Below are positions 1 through 7,913 of a stretch of 15,524 nucleotides of DNA, piece by piece. A program made the translations under genes and the position numbers. The DNA comes from Nitrospirota bacterium (lineage in GTDB: Bacteria; Nitrospirota; Thermodesulfovibrionia; JACRGW01), in the NCBI GenBank assembly GCA_016212195.1, contig JACRGW010000070.1:1-15524 (forward strand). Reading direction: 5' to 3'. Numbering within the stretch: the stretch's first letter is position 1; each line of letters begins with the position of its first letter. The notes under the pieces are model-generated. The model worked only from the letters and a program-made list of their open reading frames with translations, was not told the DNA's origin and searched no databases.

Positions 1-1035
1 ATTATAGAAGGCGAATATCATGAGACCTATGATGATGAAGAGACCTATCTGCTGGGCGACCTCCCTCATCTTTACACTCAGCGGTTTTCGCCTTATCGCC
101 TCAATCAGGAAGAAGAATAGATGTCCTCCGTCAAGGATAGGTATGGGGAGGAGGTTGAGGACCCCGAGGTTTATACTTATCATTGCTGTGAACAGGATAA
201 AACTTGTCAATCCTGCCGATGCCTGTTCCCCTGCAAGCTGTGCTATAAGGATTGGCCCTCCGATTGTGTCAGCAGGGACAATCCTCTGGATGAGTTTCAC
301 TACCCCTACTATTGTGAGGATAGAAATATCTATAGTCTTCCCGAACCCCTTCAATATCGCAATATGGGGTGATGCCCTTTCCTGAATAAATTCACCGCCA
401 GATGCCACCCCTATCATCCCAACCTCTCTGTTTTCACCGAAGATATTCTTGGTGGTCTTTTTCTCCGGAATTACGGGGACATCAAACCTTTTTCCTTCCC
501 TCTCTATAGATAGTGTGAGCCTCACCCCTGCACTTCTCTGTATTATTTCTACCATTTCGTCCCACCTCCTTAGAGGTGTCCCGTCTATGGCAACTATCCT
601 ATCTCCCTTCTGAAGACCTGCAGAGACAGCAGGGGATTCCTTTGCGATTTCACCTAACTTTGAGGTTAGGATAGGAACGCCTGTCATAAAGACTATCGAG
701 AAAATAATTGCTGCAAGGATTAGATTGAATACAGGTCCTGCTGCCACAATAGCAGTCCTTCTCAGTAGAGGTTGGTTCTGGAAAGACCTCTGTAGATCCT
801 CCTGGCTCACAACCTCTCCGGGATCTTCACCGATCATCTTTACGTAACCACCTAACGGAAATGCAGAGATGAGATATTCAGTCTCGCCGATCTTTTTCCC
901 TATCAGTTTCGGCCCGAAACCGAGGGAAAACTTAAGGACACCCACCCCGAGTCTTTTAGCCAGAAGGAAATGTCCGAGTTCATGTACGAATATCAGAAGT
1001 CCGAGGAGGACTATGAAAGATATAATTGTTGTCAT
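1..1035 (-). CDS. rseP: RseP-type site-2 intramembrane metalloprotease (3' end cut by window edge)
   Basis: Inner-membrane zinc protease of the RseP/S2P family, which cuts anti-sigma factors and remnant signal peptides within the membrane. Translating the minus strand from the ATG at 1035 gives 345 residues, open to the window edge. Seen: a first membrane helix carrying the zinc motif HELGH (residues 18-22), an AAGPVFN segment at about 98-104 starting the next helix, one PDZ domain at about 122-190 (S2P proteins of enterobacteria have two), and the third zinc ligand in PIPILDGGH (D302). The last residues visible are FAFYN; family members usually end within about ten residues of this point, so little is missing. 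The start has AAGGAG ten bases upstream. It is the last visible gene of uppS-cdsA-dxr-rseP and begins 14 nt after dxr. Family assignment is firm; the substrate here is unknown. Confidence 0.95.
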   Translation of the reverse strand, partial: MTTIISFIVLLGLLIFVHELGHFLLAKRLGVGVLKFSLGFGPKLIGKKIGETEYLISAFPLGGYVKMIGEDPGEVVSQEDLQRSFQNQPLLRRTAIVAAGPVFNLILAAIIFSIVFMTGVPILTSKLGEIAKESPAVSAGLQKGDRIVAIDGTPLRRWDEMVEIIQRSAGVRLTLSIEREGKRFDVPVIPEKKTTKNIFGENREVGMIGVASGGEFIQERASPHIAILKGFGKTIDISILTIVGVVKLIQRIVPADTIGGPILIAQLAGEQASAGLTSFILFTAMISINLGVLNLLPIPILDGGHLFFFLIEAIRRKPLSVKMREVAQQIGLFIIIGLMIFAFYN

Positions 1036-1049
1036 CTAATTTTTTCTCC

Positions 1050-2234
1050 TTAACTTTGAACTTTAAACTTTAAACCTTTAACTTTCTTTATAGCCTCGTC
1101 CCTCGCCCATCTATCAGCATCAAGGAGATCATCAAGATCAGGCTTATGACGATATACCCCTAAACTTTTATGATCATCCATCGTTTCTTTTATAATCGCA
1201 GGTATGTCGATAAATTCTATCCTATTCTCAAGGAATAATTCCACAGCGACCTCATTAGCAGCGCTGAGCACAGCCGGTAAAGTCCCTCCCTCTCTTATTG
1301 CAGCATATGCCAGTATAAGGCATGGAAACCTCTCAGGATCGGGTTCTATAAATGTAAGGCTACCAGCTGCTGCCAGATCAAGTGATGGCATATTACTCTC
1401 TAACCTCTCAGGATATGAAAGGGCATAACTTATCGGCCCTTTCATATCAGGGAGGGACATCTGGGCGATGATGGAACCATCCTTGAATTCAACTGCAGAA
1501 TGTATAAGACTCTGAGGATGGAGGAGGATATTTATCCTGTCAACATCTATGCCGAAAAGATAGTGTGCCTCGATGACCTCGAGTCCTTTATTCATAAGGG
1601 TTGCAGAGTCTATCGTTATCTTGGGACCCATCTTCCAGTTCGGGTGTTTCAATGCCTCCTGAGGTGTAACCTTCTTAAGCATAGCGGTGGAAAGATTTAA
1701 AAAGGGCCCACCTGAAGCTGTAAGTATCAGTCTCTTTATGTCCTCATGCCTGTGACCCTGGATGCACTGGAAGATGGCGCTATGTTCACTATCAATAGGA
1801 AGAATCTTAATCCCCCTTTCATATGCCTCCTTCATAACAATATCACCTGCCATCACAAGGGTCTCCTTATTTGCCAGGGCTATATCCTTTCCTGCCCTTA
1901 TAGCAGACATAGTAGGGATAAGACCCACTGCCCCTACAAGTGCAGAAACTACCATATCAACCTCAGGAATTGTAGCTACCCCTATCAGACCTTCAACACC
2001 GCTCAGGATATCTAATCCAGATCTCTTCTTTTTCAGTTCCCCTGCTGCACCCTCGTCAGAGAGTGATACAACATCTGGCTTGAACCTTTCTATCTGCTCT
2101 TCGAGCAAGACCCTGTTCTGCCCTGCAGCAAGACCGATGACTTTAAACCTTCCAGGGTATCTTTCGACAACCTGAAGTGTACTCACACCGATAGAACCTG
2201 TAGAGCCCAAAATGGAGAGTTTCTTCTTTTTCAT
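1050..2234 (-). CDS. dxr: 1-deoxy-D-xylulose 5-phosphate reductoisomerase
   Basis: Converts 1-deoxy-D-xylulose 5-phosphate to 2-C-methyl-D-erythritol 4-phosphate with NADPH, the committed MEP-pathway step to isoprenoids; cytoplasmic. Seen: N-terminal NADPH-binding GSTGSIG (10-16), ALANKETLV (119-127), metal ligands in PIDSEHSA (D148, E150) and in MNKGLEVIEAH (E219), the flexible-loop ASGGPF (173-178) and KHPNW (196-200). The 394-residue length is normal. The ATG shares ATGA with the cdsA stop, so translation is probably coupled. Odd: the last dozen codons and the stop (residues 383-394, ending GLKFKVQS) are made from a 7-nt tandem array, so the native C terminus has been replaced or extended. 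This array abuts the rseP ribosome-binding site. Its product feeds UppS, encoded two genes upstream. Confidence 0.97.
   Translation of the reverse strand: MKKKKLSILGSTGSIGVSTLQVVERYPGRFKVIGLAAGQNRVLLEEQIERFKPDVVSLSDEGAAGELKKKRSGLDILSGVEGLIGVATIPEVDMVVSALVGAVGLIPTMSAIRAGKDIALANKETLVMAGDIVMKEAYERGIKILPIDSEHSAIFQCIQGHRHEDIKRLILTASGGPFLNLSTAMLKKVTPQEALKHPNWKMGPKITIDSATLMNKGLEVIEAHYLFGIDVDRINILLHPQSLIHSAVEFKDGSIIAQMSLPDMKGPISYALSYPERLESNMPSLDLAAAGSLTFIEPDPERFPCLILAYAAIREGGTLPAVLSAANEVAVELFLENRIEFIDIPAIIKETMDDHKSLGVYRHKPDLDDLLDADRWARDEAIKKVKGLKFKVQS
1052..1086. repeat. 7-nt tandem array at the dxr 3' end
   Basis: On the plus strand five consecutive heptamers read AACTTTG, AACTTTA, AACTTTA, AACCTTT, AACTTTC. 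They encode dxr residues 383-394, and the dxr stop codon (1050-1052) overlaps the first unit. The rseP Shine-Dalgarno (AAGGAG, minus strand) starts directly at the array edge. Confidence 0.85.
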
Positions 2235-3031
2235 CCCATAAAATATTTATGATAATAGTAAAGGGCAGGACTTGTATAAAGGAGACTGTCCATTTTATCA
2301 AGGAAACCACCATGTCCCGGGATGAGTGTACTTGAATCCTTCACCTCCGCCCCCCTCTTGAACATAGACTCAGAGATATCCCCCAACTGCCCGAGAATAC
2401 TCAGACCCAATCCGAGTATAAGGCAATCCCTGTAATTTAGTGTATTGAAGAAAGTGAATTTGGCTATAAAGGACATACCAATTCCTGCAAGCAGTCCAGC
2501 TATAGCACCCTCCCATGACTTCCTTGGACTTAACACAGGGGCAAGTTTATGTCTGCCGATCCTGCTTCCTATTGCATAGGCAGTCGTATCACCCACCCAT
2601 ATTATTGTATAGAGAAGCAGGATGAGGTTCGTTCCCTCTTCCAAATTCCTGATAAGTATCTGGTAACCCATAAGCCAGGGAATCAGAAAGATCCCGAAGA
2701 AGGTGATGGACACATCGGCAAAGGCCTTTTTAATATCACCTTTGCTTATAATACGCTCTATGATCGCCAGAAAAATCACTGCAGGTATAAAAATATTGAT
2801 GAGAGAAAAATCGCCTGTATAAAAGATGAGCGATGAAAGACCTCCCAAAGGTATCCCGATTATCTTTGATGGTTGAATCCCGTCTCTGGATAGAATTGTA
2901 TAGAATTCATATAGACCGATCATTGTAGCAGCGACGATCAAGATAAAAAAGGCATATGGAGGAAGGTATCTTACAAGCAGATAAAAGAGTGGGATAAAGA
3001 TCAGTGCAACGATCAGTCTGCTATAGGGCAT
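2231..3031 (-). CDS. cdsA: Phosphatidate cytidylyltransferase (CDP-diglyceride synthase)
   Basis: Integral membrane enzyme making CDP-diacylglycerol from phosphatidate and CTP, the branch point of phospholipid synthesis. Seen: 266 residues, rich in hydrophobic helices through the N-terminal two thirds, SPRKSWEGAIAG in the middle, and the C-terminal CTP-transferase signature running from S222 (SMFKRG...KD) through PGHGG (238-242) to LDKMD (244-248). The usual signature has an Arg in the final D-R-x-D; here it is Lys (K246), a conservative change. It overlaps uppS by 11 nt and dxr by 4 nt, so the three are almost certainly co-translated. A GAGG lies about six bases before the ATG, inside the end of uppS. 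Family assignment is firm. Confidence 0.95.
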   Translation of the reverse strand: MPYSRLIVALIFIPLFYLLVRYLPPYAFFILIVAATMIGLYEFYTILSRDGIQPSKIIGIPLGGLSSLIFYTGDFSLINIFIPAVIFLAIIERIISKGDIKKAFADVSITFFGIFLIPWLMGYQILIRNLEEGTNLILLLYTIIWVGDTTAYAIGSRIGRHKLAPVLSPRKSWEGAIAGLLAGIGMSFIAKFTFFNTLNYRDCLILGLGLSILGQLGDISESMFKRGAEVKDSSTLIPGHGGFLDKMDSLLYTSPALYYYHKYFMG

Positions 3032-3806
3032 ATAACCCTCTTCTTATCTGTTCCCTGGTAAGTCCAAAACGCCTCTCCCTCTGCTGGTAGTTAAGTATTG
3101 CGAGGAACATCTCTTTCTTCCTGAAGTCAGGCCAGAGGGTATCGGTAAAGTAGAATTCCGTGTAGGCCGATTGCCATAAAAGGAAGTTACTTATCCTCTT
3201 CTCACCGCTCGTCCTGATAAGGAGATCAGGGTCAGGCAGGCCCGAGGTCTCAAGATAATTCTCGAAAAGTGACTCGTTCAGGTTATCGGCTGAGATATCC
3301 CCCTTTTCAATATCCCTGAAGATATGCTTTATAGCCTCTATAATCTCTGAACGTCCGCCGTAACTGAGTGCCACGTTAAGGATGAGGTCTCTGTTCTTTG
3401 AAGTCCTTTCGATAGCATTATTTATGACCTCCTGTATCTTCATAGGAAGTTTCTCTATCTCTCCGATAGCCCTGAACCGTATCCCTTTTTCTATCATCAT
3501 CTTAATCTCTTTCTTCAGGTATTCCTGTAACAGACCCATAAGGGCTCTGACTTCGGACTGTGGTCTCTTCCAGTTCTCCTGGGAAAAGGCATAGAGAGTG
3601 AGTACCTTTATACCTATTTCTCTCGAAAGGGTTATAACATCCCTGACCGAATCCATACCAACTTTGTGTCCTGATATCCTTGGAAGCCTTCTCTGTTTAG
3701 CCCACCTTCCATTGCCATCCATAATAATAGCGATATGTTCTGGGAGGTTCCCGTCCAGGATTAACTTTAATAGTTCTTCTTCTTTTAAATCCTTATAATC
3801 TCTCAT
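3021..3806 (-). CDS. uppS: Isoprenyl transferase (undecaprenyl diphosphate synthase)
   Basis: Cis-prenyltransferase that condenses isopentenyl diphosphate units onto farnesyl diphosphate to give the lipid carrier for peptidoglycan and other envelope polymers. Seen in 261 residues: HIAIIMDGNGRWAKQR with the catalytic Asp (D30), the general-base His in SGHK (H47), FSQENWKRP (74-82), and the C-terminal substrate-binding block LIRTSGEKRISNFLLWQ (R198, R204) with E217 in YTEFYF. Residue spacing tracks the E. coli enzyme with a +4 offset. It is the first gene of the envelope operon here; the upstream neighbour ends 83 nt away, and the frr/pyrH genes that often precede uppS are absent. The Shine-Dalgarno before the ATG is weak (GGTATGGA). 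Length, motifs and context agree. Confidence 0.96.
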   Translation of the reverse strand: MRDYKDLKEEELLKLILDGNLPEHIAIIMDGNGRWAKQRRLPRISGHKVGMDSVRDVITLSREIGIKVLTLYAFSQENWKRPQSEVRALMGLLQEYLKKEIKMMIEKGIRFRAIGEIEKLPMKIQEVINNAIERTSKNRDLILNVALSYGGRSEIIEAIKHIFRDIEKGDISADNLNESLFENYLETSGLPDPDLLIRTSGEKRISNFLLWQSAYTEFYFTDTLWPDFRKKEMFLAILNYQQRERRFGLTREQIRRGLYAL

Positions 3807-3837
3807 TCCATACCATTTGAAAACTGATCTCTTACTC

Positions 3838-3859
3838 TTACTAAATCCCCCTTTAGTAA
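3838..3859. repeat. Perfect 8-bp inverted repeat in the uppS upstream gap
   Basis: The arms TTACTAAA and TTTAGTAA are exact complements around the six-base loop TCCCCC. It lies in the 83-nt gap between the FG-GAP protein stop and the uppS start. Neither strand shows a T-run after the stem, so it is not a canonical intrinsic terminator; it could be a processing or regulatory hairpin, or a small repeat. Only the structure is directly seen. Confidence 0.5.
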
Positions 3860-3889
3860 CAGGAACCTAAGGAAGATATATCTTTCTTT

Positions 3890-5713
3890 TTACCCCTTCG
3901 GGAAATGGTAGAGTAAAAGGCGGCTTTTCCCTGAAAGTGTATCCAGAAGTCCTTTTTTCAGAATAAACTTACCACCCACAATAGTAGGGTTCATTAACAG
4001 GAAGAGGTTATCTTTCCCTGTATTCGTGAGATCTCCTACCCCATAATCTGCTATGAATCCCTCTATCTTACCTATTCGCCATTCGCTAACCAGATCTGAA
4101 CCATTCCAGTTAAGACAGGCCACCTCAGCTTCTCTATAACCTTTAAACTCGACGAAAAAATGGGTAAGAGGAATATTTTTTATGATGATCGCCTTCTGCC
4201 TGTTCTCTTCAGGGTAATCCTTTACTATAATCCTTCCTTTCACCTTGACTTTTTCTATCTTTTTTTCTACTGTCCAGTGGGTCCTCTCAAAAGAAAGGAC
4301 ATATCCTCCATAACGGTCATTACTCCTCCAGAGTTTTATCCCATCAAGGGTGTACAGGTTAAGGTAGTCATCTTCATCTATATAAAGGAGCTGATAATAT
4401 CCATTCTTCCCCCAATCTACAAATGCAAAACCATATATCTCTATCCCGGGGGGGAGTTTGAGTGGGTCTCCTTTTACATATCTGCCTTCCTTTGAAGAAT
4501 ACTCATGGATATTACCGTCTGAATCCTGTGCTATTAAGGTTTCCCCTTTCCCGGGGATATTCATAACCCTGAAAAAGAGGGGAACTTTATCCCATATCCT
4601 TCTGTATTCACCGTCTCTGAACTCTATCACAAAGGAGTTCAGGTAGTCATCGTAATTGGTAACATAGATCTCAGGTTTACCGTTTCTATCTATATCTGCA
4701 ATATCTATGTTTATATGATTATCTTTAGTCCTTTCCTTATCGGACCATATCTCAAATAGGTTATAATCCTCAATCCTGTATATCCGTATCCTCGTTCCAT
4801 CGCTTATGACCATCTCTTTTCTTCCATCGCCATCCAGATCCCCTATGCCCATAAGACGTGCCTTATAATCAAAGTCAAAAGACCTCCAGTAATCCCTCCT
4901 AACCGGTAGAGGGAATTCAAATTCCTGCTTCTGAGATGCGTGGATAAGAACTTCATAAGTCCCGAGTGATTTACCATCAAACGTATGAATAAGATTGGCC
5001 TTGAGTAAAGACCCTTTTGGGTTAGGTCTTGCATCTAAAAAAATAATTCCTTCAACTTCCAATGCCTTTCCGAGCTTCTTGATTTCATCTTTTGCCTCAA
5101 TCTTTTTATCCTGGATCGAACTCAGTATATCTTTCCCTATGACTGCCCTGACCTTTTCGTCATCAAGGATATTAAATCTCCCGCTTCCCTCAAGGCTCTC
5201 GTAGAAAGCAGATACCGCATCCCTGTCAGTCCCCTCTCTAAAAAGAAAGGCTAATCTTATCCTTCCAGAAGTAATCCTTACCTTATCTCCGATCTTTATA
5301 CTCTCTTTTTTATCGAGTATGACTCCAAGGGAGGTCTCCTCCCCTACCTCTTTGATTTCGAGGAGACTGAGGGGAATCTCGTATCTACCCATTACCACCT
5401 TCGTTACCGGATGGAAAAATTCCTTCCCCTCCCTGAATACTGTAAGCCTAATCTGAGTAGTAATTCCATTCTTCTTTCCGAGATTTATCCTTACAATATT
5501 ATCTTCTATTGATAGTATCTTTCCTTCAACCTTAGGGAAAAGGGATGTGATCCTTCTGACCGCCTCATTAAGGTCTGCAGTGGGCTGTTCTCCGTTCAGA
5601 GCTGTAAGGTCATCTCTTTTTATATTCTGTTCAGCAAAAGATAGAGGAAACTTAACAGAATAGAATCCCAGCGTAAGAAAGACTACTAAAAATATCTTGA
5701 TGAGACCCTTCAC
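3890..5713 (-). CDS. Exported FG-GAP/VCBS repeat protein, GTG start
   Basis: Predicted exported protein of 607 residues, function unknown. Seen: a signal peptide (about 1-27, KGLIKIFLVVFLTLGFY then SFA-EQ). Residues 60-150 are a beta-rich stretch (VEGKILSIEDNIVRINLGKKNGI) resembling the C-terminal domain of FlgT-like proteins. Residues 150-260 look like the TolB/CsgG-type fold (SGRFNILDDEKV ... LGKALEVEGIIFLDAR). From about 285 there are FG-GAP/VCBS blades with Asp-rich loops: GDLDGDGRKE (291-300), ADIDRNGKPEIYVTN (339-353) and GVGDLTNTGKDNLFL (558-572). The start is GTG, sharing GTGA with the stop of the GH57 gene and preceded by GAGGAG at eight bases. The fold reading is by eye; that it partners the GH57 enzyme is inference from coupling. 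Confidence 0.8.
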   Translation of the reverse strand: MKGLIKIFLVVFLTLGFYSVKFPLSFAEQNIKRDDLTALNGEQPTADLNEAVRRITSLFPKVEGKILSIEDNIVRINLGKKNGITTQIRLTVFREGKEFFHPVTKVVMGRYEIPLSLLEIKEVGEETSLGVILDKKESIKIGDKVRITSGRIRLAFLFREGTDRDAVSAFYESLEGSGRFNILDDEKVRAVIGKDILSSIQDKKIEAKDEIKKLGKALEVEGIIFLDARPNPKGSLLKANLIHTFDGKSLGTYEVLIHASQKQEFEFPLPVRRDYWRSFDFDYKARLMGIGDLDGDGRKEMVISDGTRIRIYRIEDYNLFEIWSDKERTKDNHINIDIADIDRNGKPEIYVTNYDDYLNSFVIEFRDGEYRRIWDKVPLFFRVMNIPGKGETLIAQDSDGNIHEYSSKEGRYVKGDPLKLPPGIEIYGFAFVDWGKNGYYQLLYIDEDDYLNLYTLDGIKLWRSNDRYGGYVLSFERTHWTVEKKIEKVKVKGRIIVKDYPEENRQKAIIIKNIPLTHFFVEFKGYREAEVACLNWNGSDLVSEWRIGKIEGFIADYGVGDLTNTGKDNLFLLMNPTIVGGKFILKKGLLDTLSGKSRLLLYHFPKG

Positions 5714-7878
5714 TGATTAATCTCCTCCACAGAAAGTATAAATTTCCCCTTCCATTCAGAATTTACTTCGGGATCAATATCCAATTTCCAATGGGGGAAG
5801 AAAACAGAATGTTGATAGACACGCTCGAAGCCTCCTTCAGACTGTGAGACTGTCTCTAAGGGAAAGTACCAGAGGTCCATTTCAGGCTCTGTCCTTAGTG
5901 TGATAGAAATGCCGAGCCATTCATCTACCATATGGATATCCTTAATTCCGTAGAAATCCCCATGTTGTAACAGATCTCTTTCAGCGGGCTCTGATCCTGA
6001 TAAACGGAGGTATCTTCCTGGTCCCCTTCCGGATAGGGATAGATTAAATTCTACGCCGAATACCGAATGTATCACACCTTCGGCGCTGAGATTGTATTCA
6101 ATATCTAAAACCGGTTTATCGTATTTAATAATAAGGGTCTTATTTAGATTCAGGATATTTCTGTTTACTCTGTCTCTTCTTGCAAGCGATACCATCAAGC
6201 TTCTTCCTTTTCGTCTGATAACAGAACTATAAGGGGAACCTATAAAATCTCCCTCCTCCTCATATTCTCCATCCTTAAAATTTATAAATGAGGTATCAGG
6301 GAGGAGAAAATGGTCTAATAAAGAGACCCTCCGGTATCTATCATAATGCAGGAATTGTTCGAGCCCTTCCTCTTTGGACATCATTCTTTCATGGATCGTC
6401 TTAAGCCCTGTAGAGTTCTTCTGTGCCTGCTGGATCTTTCCATGATAACCCTCGTCTCTTCTTGTGAGTGTATTCATAAGGTTCACAGCCTTTGGTCTGT
6501 AATCCCATTCAAAGAGGCTTCCTCCTTCATCTGGATCAATATAGAGATTCATTAAAGGTGTGCCTATCAATATCTCAGACCTGGTATCAAGGTCTATATC
6601 CCATTCCTTAACCTCTAACCAATCTTTTCCCTTATGCATCAATGAATCCGCCATGACCTCTGCCTTTATAAGATGTTCATAGATAGATGACCTCAGATGT
6701 GGCAGATAGAGTCCACCAAAAACCCCATGCCAGTAACCATCGTTACACTGTCCCTGCCATAGCTCATCTAATAATGAGTTCGGAGTTCGGAGTTTAGAGT
6801 CTTCTCTGTTTCTTTTACTTTGAACTTTGAACTTTTCTATTGCATTATGTAACTTCTTACTTACATAGACCATTTTTTTTTGAAGGTTATTGCTCTCAGG
6901 GTATTTCGAAAAAAAATTCCTCCAGAAACCACCCCTCAGAAGGGTCCTTGCCTTTTCGACACCAACAAGATTCTCTAAACTCCCGAATACCTCTTCATAT
7001 TCCCTTATTGCCTCAGGGGATAATGCCCATTCCCCCATCTCCCTGTAAGAGGTTGTTGGAAGGTAAACCCTTCCTGCAGGGAGATTTTTCTCCCAATAAT
7101 CAGAGAAGGTCATGGTCTCTATCCATTCCTTATTAGTCTCAAGCATACCGAAGAATCTTTCAAGCCAGCCCTCTTCGTAGACAGATCTGTATGTCTCAGG
7201 CCAGACACCAAATTTCTCTCCATCATCAGCCATTGTTATACCAATATTTCCTGACCCGATATCAGGATCTGAAGCCCTTGCAGACAAAAATCCTATTGTC
7301 TCTTCTGGTAAATGAAATGGAATCAGATATCTCAATCTCTCATTACCTGGAAATACGCCAATGGTCACCTCACCATTATCGGTTATATAGTAACCTCTAA
7401 GGTCCTTATTCCTAAGACCTGAGAGTTTAAAATGGAAGTCGTCGAGTGTGGTATAGTAAACTCCGGCCTTATTGAGAAGACCTGGAAGCTGGGGTTCCCA
7501 GACCCTCTCGGCTATCCAGATCCCCTTAGGGTCATAATCAAAATGATCTCTTATGAAATCAGTCATCTTTCTAACCTGACCGATCCCATCAACCTCAGGT
7601 ATACCTGGAAGTATAGGTTCATAAAAACCGCCAGTGAGAATCTCTATCTGGTTTCTGTTAACGAGGTAGGAAATAAGGTCAAAAAACTCTGGATGTCTTT
7701 TCTCAAAAAACCTATAAAGGACTCCACAGTAATGTAACACTACCTTTATCCCTGGATGCCTTTCTAATATACTCAGAAAGGGCAGATAGGCCTTAGAATA
7801 AGCCTCTTCAATAATATAATCAAAGTTACCTACCGGTTGATGGTTATGGATAGCAAGGGAAAAAAAGACCTTATTCAT
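5710..7878 (-). CDS. Glycoside hydrolase family 57, 4-alpha-glucanotransferase/alpha-amylase-like
   Basis: GH57 enzyme acting on alpha-1,4-glucans, cytoplasmic since no signal peptide is seen. All five GH57 conserved regions are present: HNHQP (11-15), GGFYEP (83-88), WIAERVWEP with the nucleophile E124 (121-129), ADDGEKFG carrying the acid/base Asp (217-224) and TSYREMGEWAL (276-286). The catalytic residues fall about where they do in the Thermococcus litoralis 4-alpha-glucanotransferase (E123, D214), and the C-terminal half (about 370-720, CNDGYWHGVFGGLYLPHLR onward) matches the DUF1925/DUF1926 beta domains of that subfamily. Length is 722 versus about 650-660. Part of the excess is a 20-residue insertion at 349-368 (EKFKVQSKR ... 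SKLRTPNS) made from two 7-nt arrays. A weak possible promoter (TTGACT, 18 bases, TAGACT) spans 7886-7916. Amylase versus transferase cannot be decided from sequence alone. Confidence 0.92.
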   Translation of the reverse strand: MNKVFFSLAIHNHQPVGNFDYIIEEAYSKAYLPFLSILERHPGIKVVLHYCGVLYRFFEKRHPEFFDLISYLVNRNQIEILTGGFYEPILPGIPEVDGIGQVRKMTDFIRDHFDYDPKGIWIAERVWEPQLPGLLNKAGVYYTTLDDFHFKLSGLRNKDLRGYYITDNGEVTIGVFPGNERLRYLIPFHLPEETIGFLSARASDPDIGSGNIGITMADDGEKFGVWPETYRSVYEEGWLERFFGMLETNKEWIETMTFSDYWEKNLPAGRVYLPTTSYREMGEWALSPEAIREYEEVFGSLENLVGVEKARTLLRGGFWRNFFSKYPESNNLQKKMVYVSKKLHNAIEKFKVQSKRNREDSKLRTPNSLLDELWQGQCNDGYWHGVFGGLYLPHLRSSIYEHLIKAEVMADSLMHKGKDWLEVKEWDIDLDTRSEILIGTPLMNLYIDPDEGGSLFEWDYRPKAVNLMNTLTRRDEGYHGKIQQAQKNSTGLKTIHERMMSKEEGLEQFLHYDRYRRVSLLDHFLLPDTSFINFKDGEYEEEGDFIGSPYSSVIRRKGRSLMVSLARRDRVNRNILNLNKTLIIKYDKPVLDIEYNLSAEGVIHSVFGVEFNLSLSGRGPGRYLRLSGSEPAERDLLQHGDFYGIKDIHMVDEWLGISITLRTEPEMDLWYFPLETVSQSEGGFERVYQHSVFFPHWKLDIDPEVNSEWKGKFILSVEEINQ
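6777..6837. repeat. Paired 7-nt arrays inside the GH57 gene
   Basis: On the plus strand AGTTCGG, AGTTCGG, AGTTTAG (6777-6797) is followed after about 19 bases by ACTTTGA, ACTTTGA, ACTTTTC (6817-6837). AGTTC in the first array complements GAACT in the second at the same 7-nt spacing, so they form an imperfect inverted repeat. Encodes GH57 residues 348-368. Confidence 0.85.
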
Positions 7879-7913
7879 AATTTTTAAAGTCTAACCTTTT
7901 TCTTCTATAAAAG

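Noticed and set aside
20..385. Plus-strand open frames at the left edge (20-385 and 121-372)
   Set aside because: They are antisense to rseP, whose minus-strand frame has the complete motif set of a site-2 protease.
3838..3859. 8-bp stem as a terminator of the FG-GAP gene
   Set aside because: The bases after the stem on the minus strand are GAGTAAGAG, not a T-run.
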